From: Botryococcus braunii
Lineage: Eukaryota > Chlorophyta > Trebouxiophyceae
Assembly (NCBI GenBank): GCA_002005505.1
Contig: MVGU01001448.1
Location: 1-64,000, forward strand
Reading direction: 5' to 3'
Length of the DNA stretch: 64,000 nt
Below are positions 31,186-40,875 of this stretch, one piece after another; the stretch's first letter is position 1; each line of letters begins with the position of its first letter. Made by a program: the position numbers and the translations under genes. Under the pieces are notes generated by a model. The model saw nothing but the letters and a program-made list of their open reading frames with translations, was not told the DNA's origin and made no database searches.

Positions 31186-31248
31186 GCTGGAGACCTCTGC
31201 CCCCTACACCCCACAGCAGAATGGAGTGGCTGAACGAGCCAACCGAAC
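31186..31248 (+). pseudogene. B integrase remnant, left part
   Basis: About 60 bp in the frame GTKLETSAPYTPQQNGVAE, the integrase segment with the catalytic Glu, join directly to gag's last codons. The protease and the integrase HHCC and both Asp residues are missing (about 1.2 kb by comparison with copia H). The integrase reading stops at CGAAC (31244-31248), the target duplication of copia C, and resumes at 39490 with the same duplicated bases. Confidence 0.88.
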
Positions 31249-31313
31249 TGTTGTGTATTAGTTGGAGGATGCCGTAACTGTAAGCGGTACGTATGCCGTC
31301 AGAGAATCACTTC

Positions 31314-31638
31314 CTGTGAACTCCACCAAGTACTCTCAATGTCTATATAGACCAGTGCTCGCACTGCCGTCTATATCTGCCGACTGCTCTCCGATCAGGA
31401 CACCCTTGGCCCTTCAGCAGTCCCAGGAGTTTAATGGCTACTCCCAACCAATCGCTATAACCAGTGTGCAACTCGTCACACACAAATAGCCTTACTGTTC
31501 GCACAACAGTAACATACAAGCAATGCAGCTCCTGTATTGAAATGAATGTGACAGCAGTATATCAAGCAGTCCTTCAATACAGAGCAAACACTATTCAGCT
31601 TGGAGCTCGAAGCCCAGATGCATTCCACACCCCATCGA
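31314..31638 (-). other. Intron-less leader copy in C 3' LTR
   Basis: A contiguous 325 bp made of four blocks: e4 31532-31638 (107 bp), e3 31453-31531 (79), e2 31381-31452 (72), e1 31314-31380 (67), in minus-strand order e4-e3-e2-e1. Every block has the same length and almost the same sequence as in the intron-bearing copy. On the minus strand e1 is followed here by GAAGTGATTC. The same copy in the other LTR is at 38052-38376. Confidence 0.95.
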
Positions 31639-31667
31639 CTCGTTACAAATGGTTTACGTATATTTAC

Positions 31668-32305
31668 CTGTGAACTCCACCAAGTACTCTCAATGTCTAT
31701 ATAGACCAGTGCTCGCACTGCCGTCTATATCTGCCTGCACCCGAGCGTTACGATTTACTTGTGGGTTCATCAGTGTCCATAAAATATATCTAAACCATAT
31801 GAAACACACACGCAACCTATCCACATATGTGTACGTACCGACTGCTCTCCGATCAGGACACCCTTGGCCCTTCAGCAGTCCCAGGAGTTTAATGGCTACT
31901 CCCAACCAATCTGCACAATATGTGGATCATCAGAGATCAAAACAAAACAGTTATTTAACCAGCAGGTGCAAGCTTGTTATATGTATCTGTACTCACCGCT
32001 ATAACCAGTGTGCAACTCGTCACACACAAATAGCCTTACTGATCGCACAACAGTAACATACAAGCAATGCAGCTCCTGCAACACAAGACACATGTAATGT
32101 TTCATAATCAGCAGAAACATCAGTATGCATGTGCTTAACGCCTACGATCGCAGCCACACGACTGCGACCGTTACCCTTGCCAGCGATCGCAAGCTTACCT
32201 GTATTGAAATGAATGTGACAGCAGTATATCAAGCAGTCCTTCAATACAGAGCAAACACTATTCAGCTTGGAGCTCGAAGCCCAGATGCATTCCACACCCC
32301 ATCGA
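31668..32305 (-). other. Intron-bearing leader copy in C 3' LTR
   Basis: Blocks e4 32199-32305, e3 31997-32075, e2 31839-31910, e1 31668-31734, separated on the minus strand by three introns. They are 32198-32076 (123 nt, GTAAGCTTGC to TGTTGCAG), 31996-31911 (86 nt, GTGAGTACAG to TTGTGCAG) and 31838-31735 (104 nt, GTACGTACAC to GGGTGCAG). On the minus strand e1 is followed by GTAAATATACG, a fourth donor-like sequence. A 29-nt spacer (31639-31667) joins it to the intron-less copy. In the other LTR the block is at 38406-39042. Confidence 0.95.
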
Positions 32306-32752
32306 CTGCCAAGCTTGCTCGCGATCTGGCGTTTCTATGCCTTCTGATCGTAACCGGCGGTAACGGTACAGTTCCTTTCGAGAGGCTGTACCGTACTGCA
32401 TGGTCACATAAACAACCCTGACTTGGCCCTATGCCAACGTGTAGCTCTATAGCTGCACCAGGGGTCTCATACTTATACACGCGTACACACTCAATGGAGT
32501 CTTTACCTTGTGACCTTACCGTCACTAGTACAAGACCTGTACTGCATGGAGGTCACTTATATGATCAACCTAACTGAACATAATACATTACCCTTTGACA
32601 CGCAATCAGGCGCGTCTTCTTACTTGTACTCCACACGTGGAGAAATTCAAGTTATACAATGTTTCCTAAAACCACTTGATAAACTGATAGCGCCCCTGTA
32701 TCTAGTACGTTTGCCATCACGTATCTATACGTACCTATCAGTTTATACAACA

Positions 32753-32897
32753 ATCTTCCCCTTTTAGAAAACATGTATAATGTCGTTCATTAATGTTGAG
32801 TTCAATTGTTCCCATTAACGCACTACTCTTCCGAGCCAAACTTAGAATCTTTGAAGCCCTAAAGCCCTAAAGCCCTAGAACTTTCAACACTCTAGGC
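32753..32897 (-). promoter_or_regulatory. C polypurine tract and 3' leader
   Basis: On the minus strand AAAAGGGGAAGAT (32753-32765) lies directly before the 3' LTR. The remaining 130 bp to the polyprotein stop include a short triplicated AAGCCCT motif and no coding sequence. Confidence 0.8.
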
Positions 32898-35800
32898 TTA
32901 ACCCATTCTCAAGCCGTCACGGTGCTTGAGAAATGCTGGACTGGCCAACGGCTTTGTAAAAATGTCAGCCACATTTTCCTCTGTGTTGACGTACACCGGC
33001 GTGATCTGCCCCCATGCTACTTTTTCCCTCGCTTGATGATAGCACACGCTAATATGCTTGGTGTATTTGGAGAATACATGGTTTTGCAGATTTGCAATAC
33101 AGCCCATGTTGTCCATTCTTAATTCTACACCAGACACAGACTGACCGAGCTCCTCCAACAAGCTCCCAAGCCATACTCCTTCCTTTATTGCATGGCTCGC
33201 CGCAATAAACTCCGCCTCGACAGTGGAAGTAGCCACTGACTGTTGCTTCTTACTTCCCCACGACACTGCTCCCCCATTCAGCATGAACACGAAACCAGTT
33301 GTTGATTTTCGTGTATCAACATCTCCCGCAAAATCTGAATCTACAAAGCCAGCCAGACTGTGCTTCCCCTTTCCCCCATAAACCAAACCCATCTCCTTGG
33401 TGCCCAACAGATATCTCACAATCCTCAACCCTGCACGCATGTGTGCAGTGGTTGGGGCAGCACGATAACGTGCCAGCAGGCTTACTGCTTGTGAAATATC
33501 AGGACGAGTGGTATTGGCCAGGTACTGCAGTGACCCTACGAGTTCCAGGTACCGGTGTCCGTCCGGCAGTGGAGATCCTGAACCCGCACTCTCATCCCCC
33601 ACCTTCCCTTGTGGAAGCTCTGTCTGCACAAAGCTTTTACACATGGGTGTGCTCACTCCTTTGTCACTCTCACTCACTCCAAATGACTCTGCAAGATCCT
33701 TGATCTTCTGAGCGTTGGAAATCACTATCACTCCCCCATCGCGATCGCGCCTGACTTCACTTCCGAGGAAGTTCTTCACTTCCCCCAAGTCGTGAACCTT
33801 AAATCTTGCTTTCAACTCACCCTTGATTTCTGACACTCTCTCACCACTCTTGCAGATGATCAGCAAATCATCCACATAAGTAACAATGAACGCCCGGTCT
33901 TCACCCCTTCCGGAGTCCAAGAATAAGGCCGGGTCGCTCCTACATGCCTTGAAACCCATCTCTCCAAGATCCTTGGAGAGCCTTTTGTGCCATGCCCGAG
34001 GTGCCTGCTTGAGTCCATACAAAGCCTTCTTCAAGCGAAACACCTCCCTTTTATCACCATTAGAGAAACCAGGAGGCTGCGTTACATACACCTCCTCCTC
34101 TAATTCTCCATTGAGAAATGCCGTCTTGATATCCACTTGGTGGATTTCAAGATTTTCTGTTGCTGCAATATTCAGCAACACTCTCCTACATGCATGGGTG
34201 CTGACAGGTGCAAAGGTTTGATCACAATCTACACCTTCTACCTGCCTGCAACCCTGCGCTACGAGTCTCGCCTTAAACCGGATGACATCGCCATATTCAT
34301 CCGTCTTTAAGGCAAACACCCAAATCAGAGGAATCACTTTTGCTCCCTCTGGCCTCCTCACCACCTCATACGTGTCACACTCTTCAATAGCATCCAGCTC
34401 CTCTTGCATGGCTTGCTTCCAGTACTCCTTTTGAGGACTGGCAAGCGCTTCTCCAATGTGTTTTGGAATGGACAACTCTGATGCTTTCAATTTTGCCTCC
34501 TCAACTACTACTGCATGGGCTTTTACTTGCGTGTGATATGCCCCAGGAACATACTTATGTGGCGGGCCAACTCTCTCTCTCAATTCGTAACGCCCACCAC
34601 CTCTTCCCCTCTCTGCATTCTCCTCATTATCATGCTGCTCTTCGTCTCTCTCACTTGCCTGTCCTTGACTTTCACCATCACCATTTCCCTCATCAGTCAC
34701 TTCCCCGGCTGGAAGTTCTGCAGGAAGCTGCTGCAGCACCTCCCGTGCACGCCTCATGACTTCATGCATATCGTCCGCTCGTAATTCCGGGTTTATCGCA
34801 ATTTCGCGCGGGGCATCAATTGCCTCTTCCAGGGAAACCTCAGGTGCCTCCTCTTCATCATGAAACAACTCTTCAATCCTCATTTCAGGTTGTAGTGTGG
34901 GTGGAGTTACAACCGGATAGCCCAACTCATCTTCAATAAATCTCACATCTTTACTCACCATCACCTTGCCTTGCACCAGGATCCGATACGCCTTGGATCC
35001 TGTTTCATGTCCCACAAACATGCCCGCAACTGAGCGCGGACCAAGTGCTGACAGCTGCCTATCAGGCAGCTTCACATAAGCCAAACAACCCCAAACCTTC
35101 AGGTGAGCAACCGAGGGTTTCCAGCCATAGAATGCCTCATACGGACAAGACTCCTTTCCACTGACGGCACTCACATTCAGCAGTCGTACCACAGTGTGTG
35201 CTGCCTCAGCCCATAGTTCAGGCCCTGCCTCGGCTGTGAAGAGGAGGGCCCTCACTCGTTCCTTGATTACCCTGTTTACACGCTCTACCTTGCCATTTTG
35301 TTGAGGCGTGTACGGTGCAGAGGTCTGATGTGCGATCCCCTTTCTGGCAAAGAAATCTGCCAGCTCGCGGTTTACAAATTCAGTACCTCTGTCCGTCCTA
35401 ACAGTGCCAACTTTACATTTAGTTGACACCTCCCAATTCAAGAGGACCTCTTGAACGAGTGCTCCTACCTCAGTCTTTGAACTGAAAGTCCTGATTTGGA
35501 TTCTATGCGAGAAGTCGTCCAAAAGGACCAGCATATACTTCTCTCCATTCAGCCCAGCCACAGGCAGCTCTCCCACTACGTCCATATGGACCAGCTGAAG
35601 TCTCTCAGTAGACTCAGCCGCAGTGGAGGAAGGCGTGGGAGTCCTAGTCTGCTTCCCCCGTATACAACCGTCACAGTGAGTCACAACTCTTTCTACTTCA
35701 CCCACACTTCCTTTAACCTCATTCACAATCTGCTCTCTCAACATTCTTGACATGCATACAACTCCCGGATGTCCCAACCTTTTGTGCCACAACTCTGTCT

Positions 35801-37190
35801 CTTCTCGTGTAGTTACTAAAAGTGCAGCCGCCCCTCCCCATGCACAGAGCCCACTTTTGTGTGACAGGAAGTATAAGCTCCCTTTCGGTTCAATATCACA
35901 CATGAACTCATTTGCCTGGCACATGACAGCTACATATTCCCCTTTTTCATTTACAGAGAATGTGCATCCATCTTTGACGGCAGCTGACACGGACAAGAGG
36001 TTATCAGTCGCTGTCGGGACATACTCAACATGTGTAAGCAACACACTTCCCCCACCTTGCACCGATAGACACACATTTCCCTGTGCCTTTCGCAATCCTT
36101 GACCATCACTCGCTGCCAGTCCCAGTGGTTTGGCTTCATCATAAACAATGACATTGGACATTAAATGCAAATCATTGCATATATGGTTAGTAGCACCCGT
36201 GTCCACAATCCACTGCCCTTCCCCAGTGTTTTGTAACTTTGAGGATGCCATCCCTGCCCTTGGATTTACCTCTTCTCCAGTGGGTGGGTTACCTCGGTTA
36301 GGAGGGTGCACAAGTCTTGGGCAGTTCATTTTAATGTGCCCCCTCTCACCACACTCATAGCATGTCCGATTATCGTTCCTGACAGCCGGACCCGGCTTGC
36401 GGACAACAGCCGCCCTTGGAGCCCTTGGTTGCTGATCATTGAAACCTATGGTTTCTGCAACCACCCTTATAGCAGCCAAAGTTTGGTTAATATTGCATGT
36501 AGCAGTGGAAGAAGATAAACTTGGTTTATGAGCATCAAACTGGTACGGAAGGCACTTCAGGATTGACTTCTTGAGTTTTGTTTGCGTTACTGGCATGTTG
36601 TTATCGTTCAGTCTTTTTGCCAGCAACTCTTTCCTAGCCACATATTCTTCCAACGTGCCCTCACTCCCCATTATTTCACTGTCCAACAGCTCCAGCCATT
36701 GGTCATTGATTTCCAAGTTTGCTCCCCCTTGGAACTGGCTCATAATCCATTTAAATGCCACTGCTGCAGATTCAGCGAATGCCACCTTCTGAGCCCACAC
36801 TTCTGGAACCTTTTGCAGCAACAAATGCAGTGCCACTGCATCCCCTTTAGTCCCCGGCATGGACGTTTTTAGGCATTCCAGCACATTCCTGCTCACGGCA
36901 CAATGGAACACATTTTGTTTCCAGATGTCCAACGAAAAACCCAGTCTATCTAAGGAGGTGGTGACCTGCAGACTGGAGTTCACTGGACTAGTCGGATCTT
37001 CCCGGCCAGATGTACTGGCCGGTTCAGATCCCCTAGCCACTGCTGTTCCAACTCCTGAATCTCTTCCCATGTCAGTCGCTGTAACCCCATCACTGGTTCC
37101 AGCCACCCCCGTGAGATCCCCTCGTACGTCTGGAAGTAATCCGGATGGAGCCGCAACGGATTGAGTCCCAGCTCCTCCACCTCCCTCCAT
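32898..37190 (-). CDS. C gag-pol polyprotein, intact, 1430 codons
   Basis: ATG at 37190 (MEGGGGAGTQSV) to the stop at 32898. Gag core: LDIWKQNVFHCAVSRN, HLLLQKVPEVWAQKV. CCHC knuckle CYECGERGHIKMNCP is near residue 281 and protease WIVDTGATNHICND near residue 329. GAG-pre-integrase is LWHKRLGHPG; integrase D in HMDVVGELP (about 535), D in RTDRGTEFV (about 600) and E in TPQQNGKVERVNR (about 635). RT has KARLVAQGCRQV, VDIKTAFLNGELEEEVY and catalytic YVDD near 1108. RNase H has GFVDSDFAGDVD, VATSTVEAEFIAA and ADIFTKPLASPA. No frame breaks. The first 70 codons overlap the end of ORF0 in a different frame. Confidence 0.94.
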   Translation of the reverse strand: MEGGGGAGTQSVAAPSGLLPDVRGDLTGVAGTSDGVTATDMGRDSGVGTAVARGSEPASTSGREDPTSPVNSSLQVTTSLDRLGFSLDIWKQNVFHCAVSRNVLECLKTSMPGTKGDAVALHLLLQKVPEVWAQKVAFAESAAVAFKWIMSQFQGGANLEINDQWLELLDSEIMGSEGTLEEYVARKELLAKRLNDNNMPVTQTKLKKSILKCLPYQFDAHKPSLSSSTATCNINQTLAAIRVVAETIGFNDQQPRAPRAAVVRKPGPAVRNDNRTCYECGERGHIKMNCPRLVHPPNRGNPPTGEEVNPRAGMASSKLQNTGEGQWIVDTGATNHICNDLHLMSNVIVYDEAKPLGLAASDGQGLRKAQGNVCLSVQGGGSVLLTHVEYVPTATDNLLSVSAAVKDGCTFSVNEKGEYVAVMCQANEFMCDIEPKGSLYFLSHKSGLCAWGGAAALLVTTREETELWHKRLGHPGVVCMSRMLREQIVNEVKGSVGEVERVVTHCDGCIRGKQTRTPTPSSTAAESTERLQLVHMDVVGELPVAGLNGEKYMLVLLDDFSHRIQIRTFSSKTEVGALVQEVLLNWEVSTKCKVGTVRTDRGTEFVNRELADFFARKGIAHQTSAPYTPQQNGKVERVNRVIKERVRALLFTAEAGPELWAEAAHTVVRLLNVSAVSGKESCPYEAFYGWKPSVAHLKVWGCLAYVKLPDRQLSALGPRSVAGMFVGHETGSKAYRILVQGKVMVSKDVRFIEDELGYPVVTPPTLQPEMRIEELFHDEEEAPEVSLEEAIDAPREIAINPELRADDMHEVMRRAREVLQQLPAELPAGEVTDEGNGDGESQGQASERDEEQHDNEENAERGRGGGRYELRERVGPPHKYVPGAYHTQVKAHAVVVEEAKLKASELSIPKHIGEALASPQKEYWKQAMQEELDAIEECDTYEVVRRPEGAKVIPLIWVFALKTDEYGDVIRFKARLVAQGCRQVEGVDCDQTFAPVSTHACRRVLLNIAATENLEIHQVDIKTAFLNGELEEEVYVTQPPGFSNGDKREVFRLKKALYGLKQAPRAWHKRLSKDLGEMGFKACRSDPALFLDSGRGEDRAFIVTYVDDLLIICKSGERVSEIKGELKARFKVHDLGEVKNFLGSEVRRDRDGGVIVISNAQKIKDLAESFGVSESDKGVSTPMCKSFVQTELPQGKVGDESAGSGSPLPDGHRYLELVGSLQYLANTTRPDISQAVSLLARYRAAPTTAHMRAGLRIVRYLLGTKEMGLVYGGKGKHSLAGFVDSDFAGDVDTRKSTTGFVFMLNGGAVSWGSKKQQSVATSTVEAEFIAASHAIKEGVWLGSLLEELGQSVSGVELRMDNMGCIANLQNHVFSKYTKHISVCYHQAREKVAWGQITPVYVNTEENVADIFTKPLASPAFLKHRDGLRMG

Positions 37191-37960
37191 GATGGCAGTC
37201 GATCAAATACTGCCTTACTCTGCCCTTGGTGTAAACGGAACTGGAACTGTACCAGCTCGATATACACGTGGTATTCTCTGTACCACCTGAGTACCTGTCC
37301 TGTTCCCTCTCTTCCCTCAACAATAGCTCTGTCGAGAAAGAACGAAGGAAAACCTTCCCGTGGCCCGTCTGCAGTTAGCTTAAACAACTCCTGCAAACGG
37401 TTCCACACTTTCAGAAAATAGTGCACCTCCCAGTCTTCTTTTGGAAGGCTCTTCCCGTATAGCTCTGCTACCTCATGCACCAGGCTATCAGCAAGGGGAT
37501 CACTGAACACAATCAATTCCTCCCACTTGACCAAAATGGGCTCCTCTCGTGGCTGTGTCAGACCAGCCAAGAATGCCGTTGATATAATTCCTCCACACAG
37601 AACGGACCCTTCTTCACTTTCACAAGTCTTAACAAATATGTAGTTTGCTCGTTCAACAGGATCAGGAAGATTGTTCAGCACAATGTCTTGGTGATGCACA
37701 ATTGGCCTTTGAAATTGACCCTTTGGAACACCAGGCCTCTCAATATGAATATACAGACCCGGGTCTCCAAAATAGTCAGGAACTTCAAAGTGAGTCCTGA
37801 CAAAAGGAATGGGATACTCTGAGTATTCTGGTCTTCTTGGATGCTGTTGACGTAATGCAGGTCGCAGTCCTCTTCCTCTCGTTGTTGGGAAAGGTCTCGG
37901 CGTCCGTTGCTCTTCAGGTTCCGGTGTATCTTCGATCACAATGATTTCCTCCTCTGGCAT
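36980..37960 (-). CDS. C ORF0, 326 codons, overlaps gag, unknown function
   Basis: ATG at 37960 (MPEEEIIVIEDTPEPEEQ), 26 bp after the 5' LTR, to the stop at 36980. It overlaps the first 211 bp of gag-pol in another frame. An acidic Pro/Glu-rich N-terminus is followed by an Arg-rich stretch (TRGRGLRPALRQQHPRR). A long globular part rich in W, Y, F and L comes next (DWEVHYFLKVWNRLQELF, VLRWYREYHVYIELVQFQF) and shows no recognised domain. Length, composition and position argue for a real protein. B has an unrelated-looking 165-codon ORF in the same position. Translation of gag downstream would need reinitiation, leaky scanning or a separate (for example spliced) RNA. Confidence 0.7.
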   Translation of the reverse strand: MPEEEIIVIEDTPEPEEQRTPRPFPTTRGRGLRPALRQQHPRRPEYSEYPIPFVRTHFEVPDYFGDPGLYIHIERPGVPKGQFQRPIVHHQDIVLNNLPDPVERANYIFVKTCESEEGSVLCGGIISTAFLAGLTQPREEPILVKWEELIVFSDPLADSLVHEVAELYGKSLPKEDWEVHYFLKVWNRLQELFKLTADGPREGFPSFFLDRAIVEGREGTGQVLRWYREYHVYIELVQFQFRLHQGQSKAVFDRLPSWREVEELGLNPLRLHPDYFQTYEGISRGWLEPVMGLQRLTWEEIQELEQQWLGDLNRPVHLAGKIRLVQ

Positions 37961-37986
37961 GCAGCAAGTTGTGGGCCCAGCACCTT
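37961..37986 (-). promoter_or_regulatory. C primer-binding region, diverged initiator tRNA-Met type
   Basis: On the minus strand the LTR end CACAACA is followed by AAGGTGCTGGGCCCACAAC. GGGCCCAC and its spacing match the anticodon-arm site of A, B and H, but TTAT is replaced by TGCT. Either a different tRNA or a mutated site is used. Confidence 0.55.
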
Positions 37987-39489
37987 TGTTGTGTATTAGT
38001 TGGAGGATGCCGTAACTGTAAGCGGTACGTATGCCGTCAGAGAATCACTTCCTGTGAACTCCACCAAGTACTCTCAATGTCTATATAGACCAGTGCTCGC
38101 ACTGCCGTCTATATCTGCCGACTGCTCTCCGATCAGGACACCCTTGGCCCTTCAGCAGTCCCAGGAGTTTAATGGCTACTCCCAACCAATCGCTATAACC
38201 AGTGTGCAACTCGTCACACACAAATAGCCTTACTGTTCGCACAACAGTAACATACAAGCAATGCAGCTCCTGTATTGAAATGAATGTGACAGCAGTATAT
38301 CAAGCAGTCCTTCAATACAGAGCAAACACTATTCAGCTTGGAGCTCGAAGCCCAGATGCATTCCACACCCCATCGACTCGTTACAAATGGTTTACGTATA
38401 TTTACCTGTGAACTCCACCAAGTACTCTCAATGTCTATATAGACCAGTGCTCGCACTGCCGTCTATATCTGCCTGCACCCGAGCGTTACGATTTACTTGT
38501 GGGTTCATCAGTGTCCATAAAATATATCTAAACCATATGAAACACACACGCAACCTATCCACATATGTGTACGTACCGACTGCTCTCCGATCAGGACACC
38601 CTTGGCCCTTCAGCAGTCCCAGGAGTTTAATGGCTACTCCCAACCAATCTGCACAATATGTGGATCATCAGAGATCAAAACAAAACAGTTATTTAACCAG
38701 CAGGTGCAAGCTTGTTATATGTATCTGTACTCACCGCTATAACCAGTGTGCAACTCGTCACACACAAATAGCCTTACTGTTCGCACAACAGTAACATACA
38801 AGCAATGCAGCTCCTGCAACACAAGACACATGTAATGTTTCATAATCAGCAGAAACATCAGTATGCATGTGCTTAACGCCTACGATCGCAGCCACACGAC
38901 TGCGACCGTTACCCTTGCCAGCGATCGCAAGCTTACCTGTATTGAAATGAATGTGACAGCAGTATATCAAGCAGTCCTTCAATACAGAGCAAACACTATT
39001 CAGCTTGGAGCGGAAGCCCAGATGCATTCCACACCCCATCGACTGCCAAGCTTGCTCGCGATCTGGCGTTTCTATGCCTTCTGATCGTAACCGGCGGTAA
39101 CGGTACAGTTCCTTTCGAGAGGCTGTACCGTACTGCATGGTCACATAAACAACCCTGACTTGGCCCTATGCCAACGTGTAGCTCTATAGCTGCACCAGGG
39201 ATCTCATACTTATACACGCGTACACACTCAATGGAGTCTTTACCTTGTGACCTTACCGTCACTAGTACAAGACCTGTACTGCATGGAGGTCACTTATATG
39301 ATCAACCTAACTGAACGTAATACATTACCCTTTGACACGCAATCAGGCGCGTCTTCTTACTTGTACTCCACACGTGGAGAAATTCAAGTTATACAATGTT
39401 TCCTAAAACCACTTGATAAACTGATAGCGCCCCTGTATCTAGTACGTTTGCCATCACGTATCTATACGTACCTATCAGTTTATACAACA
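37987..39489 (-). repeat. C 5' LTR, 1503 bp
   Basis: It matches 31249-32752 with an offset of 6738 bp. It has the same intron-less block (38052-38376), spacer (38377-38405) and intron-bearing block (38406-39042). One base is missing in e4 of the intron-bearing block. The three introns are at 38936-38814, 38734-38649 and 38576-38473. Confidence 0.95.
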
Positions 39490-40875
39490 CGAACCCTGAA
39501 GGAAAGAACCCGGACTATCCTGGCCTTTGCTGCTGCCAGTCCCACCCTCTGGAAAGAAGCCCTGGAGACAGCATGCACCCTGCTCAACATGGGCCCAAGT
39601 ACAGGCAGGGACCTTACCCCCTTTGAATTATTCTGGGGATATAAGCCTGATGTCTCACTTCTGCGCACATGGGGCTGCCTTGCATATGTGCATATCCCAG
39701 ATGTCCAGAGGCCAGTCTTTGCACCAAAAACTGTGCCAGGAATGCTCACCGGTTATTCAGCCTCCTCCAAAGCCTATCGTATATACATGGGTGGGGGTAT
39801 ATGGCGAGAGAGCAGAGATGTCATCTTTGTGGAGCATCTCAGAGGGGCCTCTCGTATTGGTCTCAGTGTGACTCCCGCTCAGTCTGAGGAATTTCTGTGC
39901 CCTGTTCCCTCTGGAACCAGCACTTCCAAACAGCACCCAGAGCCAGTTACTGTATCCTGTGAAGACGACAGTGAGGCAGAGATCCAGGACTCGTCTGTTG
40001 AGTCATTGCACCCTCACATTTCCCAGAAAGACACAGACTCAGAATGTCCAGGACCCTCTGGGAAGGCTGAGCCCGAGCCTGACCCCCAGAGATCCACTGC
40101 TCCCGCGGAGATCCGAAGGACCATCGAAGCAACTCTGGACCTGGCCCGCGGCGCTCATTCGGACTCGGGCCTACAGCAACAAATGATGCGAGCTCAAGAG
40201 ACTCTCAGACCAACCAGCCTGGAGAATTCCAATTTGGCTGCTGATGGGCTGACAAGAGCTCAGAGGCATGAGCAACGAACACTTGCAAGAGAACTCCTGC
40301 TGTTACAGGAGATGGGAGAGAGCAGAGACAAAGTGGGGCTAACAGAAAGTGACACACAGTCACCGGGACCAGGGGAAGTGCAGGTAGAAGGGTGCCAGTC
40401 TGAGAGCTCTGATTTTCATGTTAGTGATGAGAGGGGGGCAGCCACAATCATGACTGCAAATGGTCCCAGGGAGCTGAGTTGCACGGGTGGGTCCTGTCCA
40501 GTGAATGAGCTTCATGTCAGCGGTGAGACTTGTGTGGAAACATCTGGCTCTCCCCATCAGTGGCGTGGACTGGTAGGGGAAGGTGGTGACAGCCACAATA
40601 CTGAGAAGAGACATTCCACTCTCTCGGAAACAGCCAGAAATGTCTGTGAGAGCAGTACTGGGTCTGCATCCCAGTACTTGTGTGAGAGCCGAGAAGAGGA
40701 GGTGAATCAGGTGCACAGACAGTGTGTGGTACCTCCAAATTACAAGTGCAGCCTGAGAGGTACCTGTGTATGGGAGAAGGATGTCAGGGATGAGAGGTCA
40801 CAGACTCTTGTGACACAACGTGGAAGTCAGAGACACACAAGTCAAGAAAGGGAGGGGAAGCAAAGGGGCAACTAG
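39490..40875 (+). pseudogene. B integrase C-terminus and linker
   Basis: Starting at the duplicated CGAAC, the frame reads RTLKERTRTILAFAAA and continues the integrase (LWKEALETACTLLNMGP, FAPKTVPGMLTGYSAS, ESRDVIFVEHLRGA). A long hydrophilic linker follows, rich in S, E and T. Frames that appear to start at 39247 include LTR sequence of C and are not real. An in-frame TAG at 40873-40875 ends it. Confidence 0.88.

Larger units (their letters stand above)
31249..32752 (-). repeat. C 3' LTR, 1504 bp, with spliced and unspliced leader copies
   Basis: On the minus strand it begins TGTTGTATAAACTG and ends CTAATACACAACA. It contains an intron-bearing block (32305 down to 31668) followed by the same block without introns (31638 down to 31314). 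Details are given in the two sub-features. The rest shows no repeats that I recognise. Confidence 0.95.
31249..39489 (-). mobile_element. Ty1/copia element C, inserted in B, TSD CGAAC, intact
   Basis: LTRs of 1504 and 1503 bp flanked by CGAAC (31244-31248 and 39490-39494). Minus-strand order: 5' LTR, primer site, ORF0, gag-pol, purine tract, 3' LTR. The 1430-codon polyprotein is uninterrupted with all catalytic motifs. I saw about four differences between the LTRs. It is the innermost and among the youngest layers, and potentially autonomous. Confidence 0.95.

Noticed and set aside
39247..39489. N-terminal 81 codons of the frame starting at 39247
   Set aside because: They are LTR sequence of copia C that happens to be in frame with B's integrase remnant; the true B sequence starts at the duplicated CGAAC at 39490.
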